From Beaufortia kweichowensis (lineage: Eukaryota; Chordata; Actinopteri; Cypriniformes; Gastromyzontidae), in NCBI GenBank assembly GCA_019155185.1, contig CM032800.1:17906543-17970542 (forward strand): a stretch of DNA of 64,000 nucleotides, read 5' to 3'. Below are positions 22,950 through 33,836 of the stretch, in pieces. Under the pieces are notes generated by a model that saw only the letters and a list, made by a program, of their open reading frames with translations, was not told where the DNA came from and searched no databases. The position numbers and the translations under genes are program-made. The first letter of the stretch is position 1, and each line of letters begins with the position of its first letter.

Positions 22950-24171
22950 GTCAGTCACATCCGCTTGTTCCTGGCTTACAGGGGGATTTGACGGAGCCAT
23001 AGGCGAATCATCAGATGGAAATGGAAGAGAAGGAGGAAAGGCATCAACAGCATCTAACAAAATGTTCTTACTCTGACTCAAAAGTTTTTGAGTTCAATTC
23101 TGAAAGTCAAACCGTGACAAATTCCGCTGGTGGACTCTAGATCAGACATTACAGATTGTGGGGCAGAAGCATTCCCTTCTTTCTCCACCACGATCTCTTT
23201 CCCTTCTGTTTCTAACGTAGCTGACTGAATAGGGCTCTTTGAAATTCCATCAAATTCATACTTTCCCTTGCTTTGAATCTCGGTTTTGGGGCTGAAACAC
23301 CTTTTGCAATGCTTTCTTGAGGTATAATAGTCTCAACATCGGTAGGCTAGCTTCGTGATTTCAAGGAGGTCGGAGGTCTCAGTTGGACTATTTTCCTGAA
23401 CTAGAAAGTTCACAATATCATCCAAGTCTCTGTCGGCCTATGCTTTGTTTAGCTTTGTTAGAATACAGCATGTGGAACATTGAAGCGGAAAATATGGTCT
23501 TCAGAATTGCAAAGGTTACATTTCTTCGTGAACGACAATCTTTAGCAGTATGTTCGCGACTTTACAATTCAACAAAAATCTGAGTCACAATCGGCTGCTA
23601 AATGGATTTAAAGAGCCGCACTTCTCTACATGTTTTTGGTTGGCCACTATAGAAAACATAGCCTCTTATTTGGGCTAATTGAATGATTGGAAGGCAGATG
23701 ACTGAAAATCACCTCGCTATTACTATATCACCTCAGGCTTAACCTGAAACTTAGAAGCTCCTGTTTTTATACCATCTTCGATCTCTCATCAGAGAGGCAA
23801 TCACCACAGTACAATGCGTGAAAGCCACGTAGTAATATCATCTTCAATCTTAACTTTTCTCTGAATACATAATAATAACAGTCACTGAACTACTCAGTTC
23901 TCTTTCAGACAAGGGGTCATCTGAACTTTTAATGTATGAGACATGCCGAATCCCATTTTTCTTGGTCAGTAAAACGCCTCAATACACAGTTCATAAAAAG
24001 CCATGGGTTGTGAAGACAACTTCAAAGGTTTTCCTACCCGGTAAGGCAAAGAGATAATCCGTGCTGTGATGGAAAAAAGAAGCCAAGCTCATTCTGGCAA
24101 ATCTTCATGCTAAAATCCAGAGTGTTCCATTTCAAGTCCTCGACAGCAACTGCCGCCAGAGCTGACTGCAT
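22950..24171 (-). pseudogene. ORF1 (gag-like, three CCHC knuckles) of the Tx1/Keno-like element
   Basis: Start codon at 24171-24169 (MQSALAAVAVEDLKWNTLDF), about 105 nt from the U1 junction. It continues in broken frames through a segment DDITTWLSRHCTV (about 23850) that parallels DDICVWLGRYCTV in the Keno ORF1. It reaches three knuckles between about 23640 and 23480: a first with KCG, a second SREHTAKDC, and a third CNLCNSEDHIF that lacks its last cysteine. The product would bind element RNA. The downstream part (about 22950-23480) is low-complexity and the stop cannot be fixed. Confidence 0.6.
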
Positions 24172-24275
24172 TTCGTCTTTTAACACCGTGGTCGCATATC
24201 ACGTTATATCAAACCCAATAAGGGAAAGTAGAAAAACAAACAAAACACACGGAAAAATGTGGTATATATAGATAC

Positions 24276-24331
24276 CGCCCTCTGGGTGAACCACCTTAGT
24301 GATCATGGTGTCTCCCCTGCCAGGTAAGTAT
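24276..24331 (-). pseudogene. RNU1: U1 snRNA gene fragment, first ~54 nt only
   Basis: The 5' end ATACTTACCTGGCAGGGGAG is intact at 24331 and matches other U1 copies down to CACCCAG(A)GGGCG. There homology stops and the 5' UTR of the minus-strand non-LTR element starts. The remaining ~110 nt of U1 are not found to the left within the window. Confidence 0.85.
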
Positions 24332-24572
24332 GAGTACACGGGCGCTCGGGCCAGAGGACTCGTTCTCCGGGTTGCCATTCACATCGGGCGGTCACATCGC
24401 CAAACGAATCGCCACTGAAGACGGACAAAGGACCAACGACTTCCGCTCCCTCACTGTTCTGTAGCAGATAGAAAGGCACGCAGAAGCAACGTTATAATCG
24501 CTTCAAGAACGTCTAAGAGTGTTGTTTGCTCGAATAGAAGCAATGCTTTGCTGGCGCTTGCCAGAGGGAGAG
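24332..24572 (-). promoter_or_regulatory. U1 upstream region (partial unit at array edge)
   Basis: Same 5' flank as the other U1 genes, including the 35-bp copy of the U2 start region (about 24537-24572, here with a divergent middle). Retained although the gene body is truncated. Confidence 0.6.
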
Positions 24573-25064
24573 GTTTATTTAACTCGTAAAGCGCATCAGT
24601 CAGCCTTGAGCACTGGCTTTCATCGCCAGTCAGTGCAACGTAAACATTTTCTTGACGTTTTAAAGGACACTTTTCCCATCTGCAGGCAGAGCAAGATGCG
24701 AAGCAGCTCGAAATAAACCAAAGAGTTGAATGCACACGAATAACGCAGCAGAGAGCTGTTCAATTCGAGGCGTTTAACCGCGAGTGTGGACCTTCGCCTC
24801 CACCATCGCGGAACGGCTTCTTTCATTTTGTCAGACTAAAGGGCTTAAAATACACCGTGCACTGCCTACAACTTTGTAGCAAAAACACCACGCAACGCGT
24901 GAGCAAAACGAACGACCGCGGTACATGAGCAAATTTCAAATGTGAGCTCGTGTTGCCGTTGGGCCTCTGACACTGAGCGTACGCAATGGCCATTGAGCGG
25001 AGCGGCAGCAATGAATACTTGAGCGCTTGCTGTGGGAACGAGTGATCTGCCTTTTACACCCAAG
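24573..25064. repeat. R arm of the unit inverted repeat (first unit)
   Basis: This ~490-bp segment is the reverse complement of the L arms (for example 31570-32055). It begins GTTTATTTAACTCG and ends CTTTTACACCCAAG. No L arm exists to its left because the unit is truncated. Confidence 0.8.
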
Positions 25065-26042
25065 TTGGAAACAACTTAATTCTTTTAGAATAGCCTGTTA
25101 TAAATTTTATTCTAAAGATTCTGTGAAAAAAGAAAAAAGAACAGAATGTATTCATATTAAATTCTTAAACGTCTAGAGAAGAAAGTCTTTACTTACACAT
25201 TTTAGCAAATGAGCACATACACCCTAATACAAATATTAATATTTCAACAAAATATAAAAAGATTATACTAAACCTTTGAAGTGTAGTTGAAAGTATTAAA
25301 ATAGAAAACTGATTATATGTATATATACACACATAACTACCACTCAAAACTTTGTGATCAGTAAGATTTTCTTTTATTTGATTTTAATTTTATGCTTATC
25401 AAGGCTGAATTTATTTGATGAAAAGTACAGATGCCAAAAATACAGTATTGTGAAATATTATTGCAATTCAAAAATAAGTTTTGTAGTGTACTATATTTAA
25501 AAAAATGTATTTATTTGTCATGCAAAGCAGAATTTTCATACTCCAGTGTTCAGTGTCACATGATCTGTCAGAAATCATTCTAATAAGCTGATTAATCATC
25601 AATGTTGGAAACAACGTAATTCTTTTATAGCCTGTTATAAATTTATTCTAAAAATAAAAAAAAAAAGAACATAATGTATTCATATTAAATTCTTAAACGT
25701 CCTAGAAGTGTCTTTACTTACACATTTTAGCAAATGAGCACATACCTCAATACAAATATTAATTAAAAAAAAAATACATATATATATATATATTATACTA
25801 AACCTGTGAAGTGTAGTTGAAAGTATTAAAATAGAAAACTGATGTTTTAAATTGCAGTAATATTTCACAATTTTTAGAGTTTTTGATCAAATAAATATAA
25901 CCTTCATGAGCATAAGAAACTTTTAAAACGTTAAATTTAATTTAAAACGTTTATATGTTTAAAGAGTGTTTTCACTTCTCAACTCTCCTCCTCTTTGCAA
26001 TTCTCTGTTTTAGAAGCACAATTTGATTCCCCGGAAGGGAAA
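25065..26042. repeat. AT-rich unit spacer with internal duplication
   Basis: Two ~240-bp copies starting TTGGAAACAAC (about 25065 and 25602) flank a segment resembling a dispersed cyprinid repeat. This copy is more diverged than later ones. No gene. Confidence 0.75.
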
Positions 26043-26191
26043 GCGCGACCGCTCCTGGAAGCACTGCAATACCAGGTCGATGTATGGAGTGGCCGGAGCA
26101 AGCCCCGCTTCCACCTCCGTCTCAAAAATCCATTTAATATATAGTCCCCGGATAGGGAACGATATCAGATATTAAACTGATAAGAACAGAT
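26043..26191 (-). pseudogene. RNU2: U2 snRNA gene, 3' portion (interrupted by Keno copy 1)
   Basis: Contains U2 from nt 38 (ATCTGTTCTTATCAG) to the 3' end. Differences from the intact copies include a GCGCGACC 3' end, TGTATGG for TGCATGG and GATATCAG for GTATCAG. The upstream 37 nt are displaced beyond the insertion, and only about 8 nt can be recognised there (31366-31373). Confidence 0.9.
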
Positions 26192-26373
26192 TTTTTCTTC
26201 AGAAAAAGTTTATTGACATCGCTCATGTTAACAGACATTTTAAAACAGATTTAAATATTCATGTTTTGTACTGTTTAAACATATGATAAATATGAGTAAA
26301 ACATTTTAAATACATTTTAAAAAACGGACCATAAAAACCAATAAGGTCCAAGATGCCACTATTTTAAACTATT

Positions 26374-29300
26374 TCATTGCTCAGGCCGGGGTGAGTCCCT
26401 ACCAACATGTCCGTCACCCTGGCTCTGCAGGACAAACACTTTGTCCCCCGGCCTCAGGTGCCCAGCGGAGGTCCCCTCCCCACCGCCCGCTGGCCCATGT
26501 TCCGTAGCCGGGCGGTGGTAAGGTGCATCTACTGGCAGCCAGGGCGCGGTGGCAGCCGGGACCTTCTCGCCGCGCACCCCGCCCCTCGGGTCCGAATGAC
26601 AGAGCCCCCGCACCCCTGCAGCGAAGTTTTACCAGTTGCTGCTCGCAGACGCTGGAGGGGCACCGTAACCTGTTTCCCCACCAGCAGGTTTCTTGTGGTC
26701 CAGATGACATCTTTGATCATGTTCAGGGTGAGCCAGAGCGAGGCAAATTTTTGTACAGGTAGGTCCTTCAAGCCCTGGCCCACCCCATAGCTGGCGAAGC
26801 TTGTAGTCCATCTGGACCACACCTGCTGGCAGGCTCGGGAAATACAGGGGCCGGTTTAAGGCCCACAGGTCCCGCACGCAATGCCGCACTCCCAGATCAG
26901 ATGTCGCACGGTCTCGGCATGTTGCATCTGGACCGTGGGCAGGTCCTGCCTGGTGGCCATTTTCCGGGAGTGCATAACCGCCCCTGACCGGGAGGATCTC
27001 ATGGGCAACCATCCATGTCAGGTCCTTTGTGCTTGTTCTGAGAGCAGGGGTGGGCAGCGTTCCTCCAAACTTGTTTGGCCTCACTTAATGTGAGGCCTGG
27101 AACTGGACTCACTGACTCCGGGTCCTGAACAAGGGAAATAATAGATTTATGTTTGGTTAAAATAGTGACATCTTGGTTCTCTAAATTATGTTTCTTTAAA
27201 AAACTTCTTAATAAAATTGTATTCTTTTGGCATGTTAAAAGACACAGGGTTTTCAAATCAATTTCTAAAATTTTTTAACCTTCTCAGGTAATGCATCCCC
27301 ATCCAGAATCTAACCATAGCTGCTGTTTTATTTTCTCTGGATGGGGTCACTGCATAAGTTATGTGTAAGGCAGTGAATCGGCTAGATAAAACAGGTGGAG
27401 GTCTGGGGAGGCCTTTCCTCCATTTCTGTTTTCTTCTTCACCATGTTTCTCTTCAGGCGCTCCCACTTGGACCCCTACAGGAAGTAAAACACTCGCTTCT
27501 CCACATCTGTAATAAAATGCTTTGGGGACTAAAACAGAACACACAAGTAAAAACAGAGGTAAAATCACAGCTTTAAAAAATTAAGATTTTACCTTCTATT
27601 GTCAACTGTCTTAGTCCCCAAAACCCCAGTCGCTGCCTAACTTTCCCTATCAAGTCCGTCCAGTTTCCCCATTCCTCCACCCTCTCTGTCAAATTTAACC
27701 CCTAAAACTTTAAAATCTTTTTCCTTAAAACCACCGCCAAGTCCTCCTGTGTTTTTGTCACCCCATCGCCCAAGAGCTGGGCCTCGGACTTTGTTCTATT
27801 TAGCTTGGCACTCGAGGTCCGACCACCGTACCAATCAGTCAGATCTAGAGCTCTCCGCAGCCTTAGATAAAAAGTCAGTCGATAAAAGGGTCACGTCATC
27901 CATATATAAAACACATGTACTCGCCAGTCCACCTGTCCGGTACGTCCAGTCCTTTAATCCATTTATCCTTTCTCAAGATCTGTGCCAATGGTTCAATACA
28001 TACCACATACAGGAGGGAGATAAAGGACACCCCTGACGGACACCGCTGCATATATTCACAGCTTTGATAGATGCCCCATTTACAAGAATTTTACTAACAA
28101 CGTCTTTGCACAACAGACCCACGCATGTTAAGAACCTCCTGGAAAACTCCATTTTTGCAGTACCTGAAAGAGGTACTCGTCGCGAAGACCGGATCAAAAG
28201 CTTTCTCAAAGTCTAAATTTAGGACTACTAGCCGAATGTTTCTGTCTCTCGAGATAACAGATGGTGTCTCTGATCAGTATTAGGCTGTCCTGTGATCTTC
28301 CTCCCGGCACAGCACATGCTTGATCCAGGTGGATTATGTCCTCTAAAAACAGTCGACATCCGTGTTGCTAAAATCTTGCTAAAAAGTTTCAAATCAAAAT
28401 TTAAAAGCGTTATCGGTCTCCAGTGCCTTAAGTCAGTCTTGTCTTTTGTGTAGTAGCTGAAACTATCCCTAATCTAAAACTGTCTGGAAGTCTGTCAAGA
28501 GTCTCTAGTTCAAGTAAAACAGTCAGTAAGTCGTGGTGCTAAAATATCCCAAAACACAAATAAAACTCTAGGGGGAGTCCATCCGCTCCTCGGTGACTTT
28601 CCCCTTTTAAAACATTTAAGAGCTTTCCCATTTCTAAAATAGTAAAAATCTTGGGATAAAAGAACATTGTGACTGTTTATCTTCTTATCTAAAAACTCTA
28701 AAACTTCTTTTATGGTGTCTTGTGAAATATCTTTAGCATTGTACAAATCTGATAAAAAAACATTCAATTTCCCTTAAAATCTCCTTTTGTAGTGTGTGTA
28801 CCTCCTCCTCCACTTTTAGAGTCGTGATCCCTCCCTTTGTGTAATTACTTTTTAAAAAAATACCTGGTACACTTTTCCCCTTCTTCAATCTGTTTTTTCT
28901 TTACTTCTTAACATTACACCTTTGCTTTATCGTCTCTGCTCGGGCTGACATTTCTTTCTTCAACTTCCTTTATTTCTTTACTAAAATCAAGACCATTTTT
29001 AAAAAGGTTAAAATATCTCTGTAGTCTTTTCTGCAGCCCCAACATGCACCTCCTTTCCTTTGTTTTTTCCTGTTTTTCCCTACCTTTTTAAAAACTGTGT
29101 TGTCCGCTCCTTCACCATTTCCCACCACTGTGTTCGTGGGAATCAGTAAAAGTCTTGGAGGGTCTGCCATTGGCTAAACTGTTCCCTATATTCCCTAACT
29201 ATCTCTTTGTCCCTCTAATAGGGAACAGTTCAGCTTCCACAGCCCTCTACCCCTCACACACAGCAGTGGGAAGTGACAGGGTGCATGACAGCATTATGTG

Positions 29301-29979
29301 ATCAGAAAGAAGAGGGGGCCAATGTAGCATCAGTTGGCGGGCAGTCTCTTGTAAAATATAGTCGATTCGAGAGGCTCTGGTACCATCACCACTGAACCAG
29401 GTGAAGCCCTCCTCTCTTTGATGCAGTGTTTTAAAACAGTCCACTAATTTAAAATCCCTCACTATACCCCTGCAATAAAACCGATGTCTTGTCCATCTTA
29501 AAAATCTTCTCCTGCCCCTCTTCCTGTCTCTCTGACCTAAAACACAATTAAAATCCCCTGCTACCACCAGGGAACCCTCCTAACATGTGGGGCTGCAGGT
29601 CTTCTAAAAGTTCATACCGGGTCGTTTTTCCCTGTAAAACCATACACATTAAGAACATTAAAATCTTTTGTTTAAAAAGTCAGGTTAGCTAAAATTACCT
29701 CGGTCCATCTCTCACTATCGTGCTCCCCTTCACCAAGATGTGAGGATTTTTTATTAAAATGGCAACTGGCCATTCATTTTGTTGGCATTGGAGCCACTCC
29801 ATATGGAGGGCCCCAAAGTCCACATCTCCTGCCACCTTTTGTATTGTTTTAAAAAGGGTAGGCAACACTCCTGTAATAAAATAACATCTGACTTAACATT
29901 TTTAAAAAGCTAAAACACTCTGTGCTCGGGTGGTGGACCTCACACTTCTCACATTAATAGTAGAGAAAGTTAAGGCCAT
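26374..29979 (-). pseudogene. Keno copy 1 ORF2 (endonuclease-RT), frameshifted
   Basis: Start codon equivalent at 29979. The endonuclease block VAGDFNCVLG and SRIDYIL...LLSDH lie in an open stretch 29247-29567. The RT block CSGVRQGCPLSPS lies in 27973-28209. The YMDD region near 27898-27910 and the C-terminal region to 26374 are broken by frameshifts. It would encode the target-specific nicking enzyme and reverse transcriptase. The copy is non-functional as given. Confidence 0.8.
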
Positions 29980-30071
29980 GAGCAGTATGGTATAAAAGAC
30001 TATGAACATTAAAAAAGACTACTATATAAAACAATAAATTAAAAAGACTACAGAGTGAATTTAAAATTATC

Positions 30072-31320
30072 CTATTTCAAGTGATACCTGCTCTTCCTTA
30101 ATCTCCACTTGTTTTGGAGACAGGAGAGCAGGTATTAGGAGCTCAGCCGAGCTGCAGAGAAATTGTTCTTGCAGCTCTTTTGGCCGATGATGTTCTTAGC
30201 TCTTCATATGCAAAAAGGAAACCTCATTTGGGGATTCGAGGGGCCACATAATGGCTCAGATCTTCTGAAGAAGAACTATCTGGCCGGCGCTGTTGCCCTC
30301 AACTTTTTCTCCTCTGTTAGCCCTAGAGGAGACCCTGCTGGTCTCTTTTGCACTCTGAGCATTTGGGAGTGAGCACTCAGTTTCACTCCCACTAAGACCA
30401 CCACTCACCTCAGAGACGGTGACTAGGGAGGAAGTTGCTTCTCCTCCTCTCCTTCATCCTGATCCTTTCCTATTTTGGGAGGTGACTTCCTCCCCTTGTT
30501 GTCCCAACCCACCTGGTGACTCCGCCTCTGGGGCTGCTTCACTTCCCTCCTTGCTGCCCAATCGCTGTGGCCGGCTGGGGCTTTTGAATTTCCCCGCCAA
30601 AAACTCAGAGGCTCCACCCTCCTCCTTCTTTCTCCTCCATTTGTGGTACATGTGTGGCAGCCATTTTGTTAACTTTCAGCTTGTTGGCAAAACTTTTCGG
30701 CAATCTCTGTAGAGGTGGTTGTGTTTCTCCACACAGATTACACTGTCTGCCATTTGTACATTCTTCAAAACTATGACCAATTTCTCTACACTTTCGGCAA
30801 AATATTATTTGGCATGCTTTACTAGATGCCCAAGCTTCCCCACATTTCCTGCACAGCTTGGGCATTCCCCTGATAATGAATGTAACCACACGGTTTTCTC
30901 CCAGCACAATCATGGAGGGCAGATGTCTCAGGCCCTGGAACCCGCCGGCATCTTCCCATTGTTTAATGGGAATACGCCAAGAACAGTTCCAGATACCATC
31001 CTCATCTACCACTTTAACTGGTTGGCCTCGAACAGTGCAATATCTCCCCAGCCAGACACACAAATATCATCTCCACTCACAGTTTCATTAAACATCCTGA
31101 CAATTATGGTTTTCAATGAATTATCAGAAAGTTTTTCCACTGTGAACATGGAGAACTGGGTTTTACAATGCCTCAAACCTTTGCCAAAAGTGCTTATGAC
31201 AGAAACATTTCTAAAACTTACATCAAACCTTTTCCTGGGTAGAGTCATTAAACAGTTCAACTCGCTTGGTTGAAAACCAAGCACTCAGTTTCCTGGATCA
31301 GCTTCCTGGAGAAGCTGTAG
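30072..31320 (-). pseudogene. Keno copy 1 ORF1, 5'-truncated
   Basis: The open stretch 30605-31063 contains DDICV-type sequence, a first knuckle that is damaged here, CRKCREIGHSFEEC intact, and the start of the third knuckle CNLCGE followed by a frameshift. The start codon region found in copies 2 and 3 is deleted. The end at 30072 matches the stop in the other copies. Confidence 0.7.
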
Positions 31321-31365
31321 TCCTCGATCTTAAACTCACAAGCCAAAGCCAAAGGCCAGATACTA

Positions 31366-31373
31366 GAAGCGAT
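31366..31373 (-). pseudogene. RNU2: Residual 5' end of the interrupted U2 gene, copy 1
   Basis: Only ATCGCTT remains clearly before Keno sequence. The promoter side to the right is normal. In copy 2 the equivalent fragment is 28 nt. Confidence 0.6.
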
Positions 31374-31569
31374 GCTTTGGTTTGCGCTGCAAGAGGGAGA
31401 GCCGGTGAAGGCACTGCCGGTCGCGGCAGCGTGAGCAGACCAAAGGTCAGCAGCAGGCACGCGACCGAGGCGCTGCACCACGAGCAGCTGGGTCATATGC
31501 ACACTCTTGAAAATAAAAGGTGCCATAGAAGACACATTTGGCCAAATGGGTATAAGCTTTGCATTACCT
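31374..31569 (-). promoter_or_regulatory. U2 promoter region of the interrupted unit
   Basis: Aligns with 35000-35195 next to the intact U2. It still carries the CTCAC(C) element region about 60 bp upstream of the U2 start, here with a one-base loss. Confidence 0.6.
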
Positions 31570-32055
31570 CTTGGGTGTAAAAGGCAGATCACTCGTTACC
31601 ACAGCAAACGCCGAGTAAGACGGCACTTCATTGCTGCCGCTCAGCTGTGCAAGCTCAGTGTCGGAGGCCCAACGGCAACACGAGCTCACATTTGAAATTT
31701 GCTCATGTACACGGTCGTTCGTTTTGCTCACACGTTGCGTGGTGTTTTGCTACAAGGTTGTAGGCAGTGCACGGTGTATTTTAAGCCCTTTAGTCTGACA
31801 AAATGAAAGAAGCCGTTCGCGATGGTGGAGGCCGAAGGTCCACACTCGCGATTAAACGCCTCGAGTTGAGCAGCTCTCTGGTCGTCTTCGTGTGCATTCA
31901 ACTCTTTTGGTTTATTTCGAGCTGCTTCGCATCTTGCTCTGCCTGCAGATGGGAAAAGTGCCCTTTAAAACGTCAAGAAAATGTTTCTGTTGCACTGACC
32001 GGCGATGAACGCCAGTGCTCACGGCTGACTGATGCGCTTTGCGAATTAAATAAAC
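31570..32055. repeat. L arm of the unit inverted repeat
   Basis: Begins CTTGGGTGTAAAAGGC and is the reverse complement of R arm 33346-33836 over almost its full length. It encloses U1 (32946-33109) together with that arm. Confidence 0.85.
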
Positions 32056-32861
32056 AAAACGCTTCGATTAGTTGGTCAATAAATAAATACACACAAACAC
32101 ACACAGGAGTAAAGGAGTGTATTGGTGTTTTAAGTCGAATAATATGGAAAAGTACACCTCAAAAGCATGGAGTACATGCAGGCTTTTGGCACTCACCGTC
32201 GATGCAAACCATTGCGCATGGCTGACTGATGACGTTGCTGGTGGAATACACAAACTATTCCATTAGTTGGTAAACGAATAAACAAGAGAACGAACAAAGT
32301 TAGGGATGAGCATACACGCATAAAAGGCTGTCGTGGAATACTATTCCTTATATGGATTGTGAAAGGATTGCCGCTGACGTTTCATTCTTAAAGGACAACG
32401 AGCTCACGGAGTGCTTTTTCGCCTGTTGACGCTGGAGACAGCGTTTAAATTGCACACAATATCAGCAAATTAAAGGCGTTCTGTTGTCTGCAAGTGTTCC
32501 AGCGCTTTATGCCGCATTGCATTCAACGAATGCAGCGTTCATTTAACGAACGAAACCGTGTTAGCGGGCGTAAAGGTTCATTTCGTCTGTTTTCGACAAC
32601 GGCCGGCAACGCACATTATTACCTGCTGCTCGTCGTTATTTACACTTCTAAAGCACTTTGCACCAGGGACCGTTGCTATTTCACAAATACAACGGTATAT
32701 GCGTTGCCCTGATATAGCATGAAAGGCCGGACCCATTCGCTCATTACAAAGACAAAACAAAAGAAGTATTCTGGTTCATAATGGTTCGTTGAATGTTTTG
32801 CAAAACGGATGCTTTCGTTGTATCGAAGACGTTTCGTTTGTCTTGGGAAAAACATATTTTT

Positions 32862-32905
<44 letters not shown>

Positions 32906-32945
32906 TATTCCTTTATGTTATATCTTCTCTTGTTCAACGATTGAT
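32056..32945. other. Spacer between L arm and U1, with TA microsatellite
   Basis: No gene recognised. A (TA)n run at about 32865-32899 lies close to the U1 3' end. Between it and U1, the minus-strand GTTGAACAAGAGAAGA (32938-32923) resembles the snRNA 3' box, about 8 nt past the U1 end. Confidence 0.6.
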
Positions 32946-33109
32946 CAGGGGAGAGCGCGAACGCAGTCCCCCACTACCAGAAATTATGCAGTCGAGATTC
33001 CCACATTTGGGGAATTCGCAGGGGTCAGCAGAGCCGGAGTGCAATGGCCGAGCCTCGCCCTGGGTGAACCACCTTAGTGATCATGGTGTCTCCCCTGCCA
33101 GGTAAGTAT
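32946..33109 (-). ncRNA. RNU1: U1 snRNA gene (164 nt)
   Basis: U1 RNA pairs with 5' splice sites in the nucleus as part of the U1 snRNP. The minus strand starts ATACTTACCTGGCAGGGGAG (33109), with the ACUUACCUG splice-site recognition sequence intact. It continues through stem-loop I, the U1-70K binding region and a CTGACCCCTGCG...CGCAGTCCCCC pattern of later stems, and ends in GCGCTCTCCCCTG. The Sm site reads AATTTCTGG (AAUUUGUGG in human). The length equals the usual 164 nt. A 3'-box-like GTTGAACAAGAGAAGA follows at 32938-32923. It lies in the loop of the unit inverted repeat, in the same orientation as U2. The copy at 56512-56675 is identical as far as I can see. Confidence 0.97.
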
Positions 33110-33345
33110 GAGTACACGGCGTTCGGGCCAGAGGACTCGTTCTCCCGGTTGCCATTCACATCGGGCGGACACACGCCAAACGACCGTCACTGAAGACGGA
33201 CAAAGGACCAACGACTTCCGCTCCCTCACTGTTCTGTAGCAGATAGAAAGGCACGCAGAAGCAACGTTATAATCGTTCAAGAACGTCTAAGAGTGTTGTT
33301 TGCTCGAATAGAAGCAATGCTTTGGTTGCGCTGCTAGAGGGAGAG
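33110..33345 (-). promoter_or_regulatory. U1 upstream region with a 35-bp copy of the U2 start region
   Basis: The 236 bp upstream of U1 should hold the PSE (about -60), but I cannot point to a clear consensus match. At about 33311-33345 the sequence GAAGCAATGCTTTGGTTGCG and the bases after it match the first 7-8 nt of U2 plus its immediate promoter, directly beside the R arm. Confidence 0.55.
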
Positions 33346-33836
33346 GTTTATTTAACTCGTAAAGCGCATCAGTCAGACTTGAGCACTGGCTTTCATCGCC
33401 AGTCAGTGCAACGTAAACATTTTCTTGACGTTTTTAAAGGACACTTTTCCCATCTGCAGGCAGAGCAAGATGCGAAGCAGCTCCGAAATAAACCAAAAGA
33501 GTTGAATGCACACGAATACGAGCAGAGAGCTGTTCAATTCGAGGCGTTTAACCGTGAGTGTGGACCTTTCGGCCTCCACCATCGCGAACGGCTTCTTTCA
33601 TTTTGTCAGACTAAAGGGCTTAAAATACACCGCACTGCCTACAACTTTGTAGCAAAACACCACGCAACGTGTAAGCAAAACGAACGACCGTGTACATGAG
33701 CAAATTTCAAATGTGAGCTCGTGTTGCCGTTGGGCCTCCGACACTGAGCGTGCAATAATGGCCATTGAGCGGAGCGGCAGCAATGAATACTTGAGCGTTT
33801 GCTGTGGGAACGAGTGATCTGCCTTTTACACCCAAG
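33346..33836. repeat. R arm of the unit inverted repeat
   Basis: Reverse complement of L arms 31570-32055 and 35196-35686. A plus-strand ORF (33322-33699) runs through it, but frame is not kept in other units. Confidence 0.85.

Larger units (their letters stand above)
21132..24275 (-). mobile_element. Decayed Tx1/Keno-like non-LTR retrotransposon with 5' end in a U1 gene
   Basis: Minus-strand reading gives, from right to left: a ~105-bp 5' UTR rich in T and TTTG, an ORF1 with three CCHC knuckles, an APE-type endonuclease, a linker, and the first reverse transcriptase blocks. It stops at 21131 against the gypsy 3' LTR. The rest of the reverse transcriptase and the 3' end are missing from this side. 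The 5' UTR joins directly to nt 1-54 of a U1 snRNA gene in the same orientation. The knuckle pattern (third CNLC...H) and the TTTG-rich 5' UTR resemble the Keno elements in the array. Many frameshifts are present. Confidence 0.75.
26192..31365 (-). mobile_element. Keno-type non-LTR retrotransposon, copy 1 (5' region deleted)
   Basis: About 5.17 kb inserted in U2 in the same orientation. The 3' end (26192) is a short A-rich tail after AATAAA. The body carries ORF2 and ORF1 as in the other two copies. Compared with copy 2, roughly 300 bp of 5' UTR and ORF1 start are missing around 31310-31365, and most of the U2 5' fragment beyond it is lost too. Keno elements are Tx1-clade elements known from fishes to target U2 snRNA genes. 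Confidence 0.85.

Noticed and set aside
33322..33699. 125-codon plus-strand ORF in the R arm (also present in reverse in L arms)
   Set aside because: It is the same sequence in each arm, but the frame breaks at different places in other units and it starts within the U2-start-like segment. It looks like chance coding in a repeated non-coding arm.
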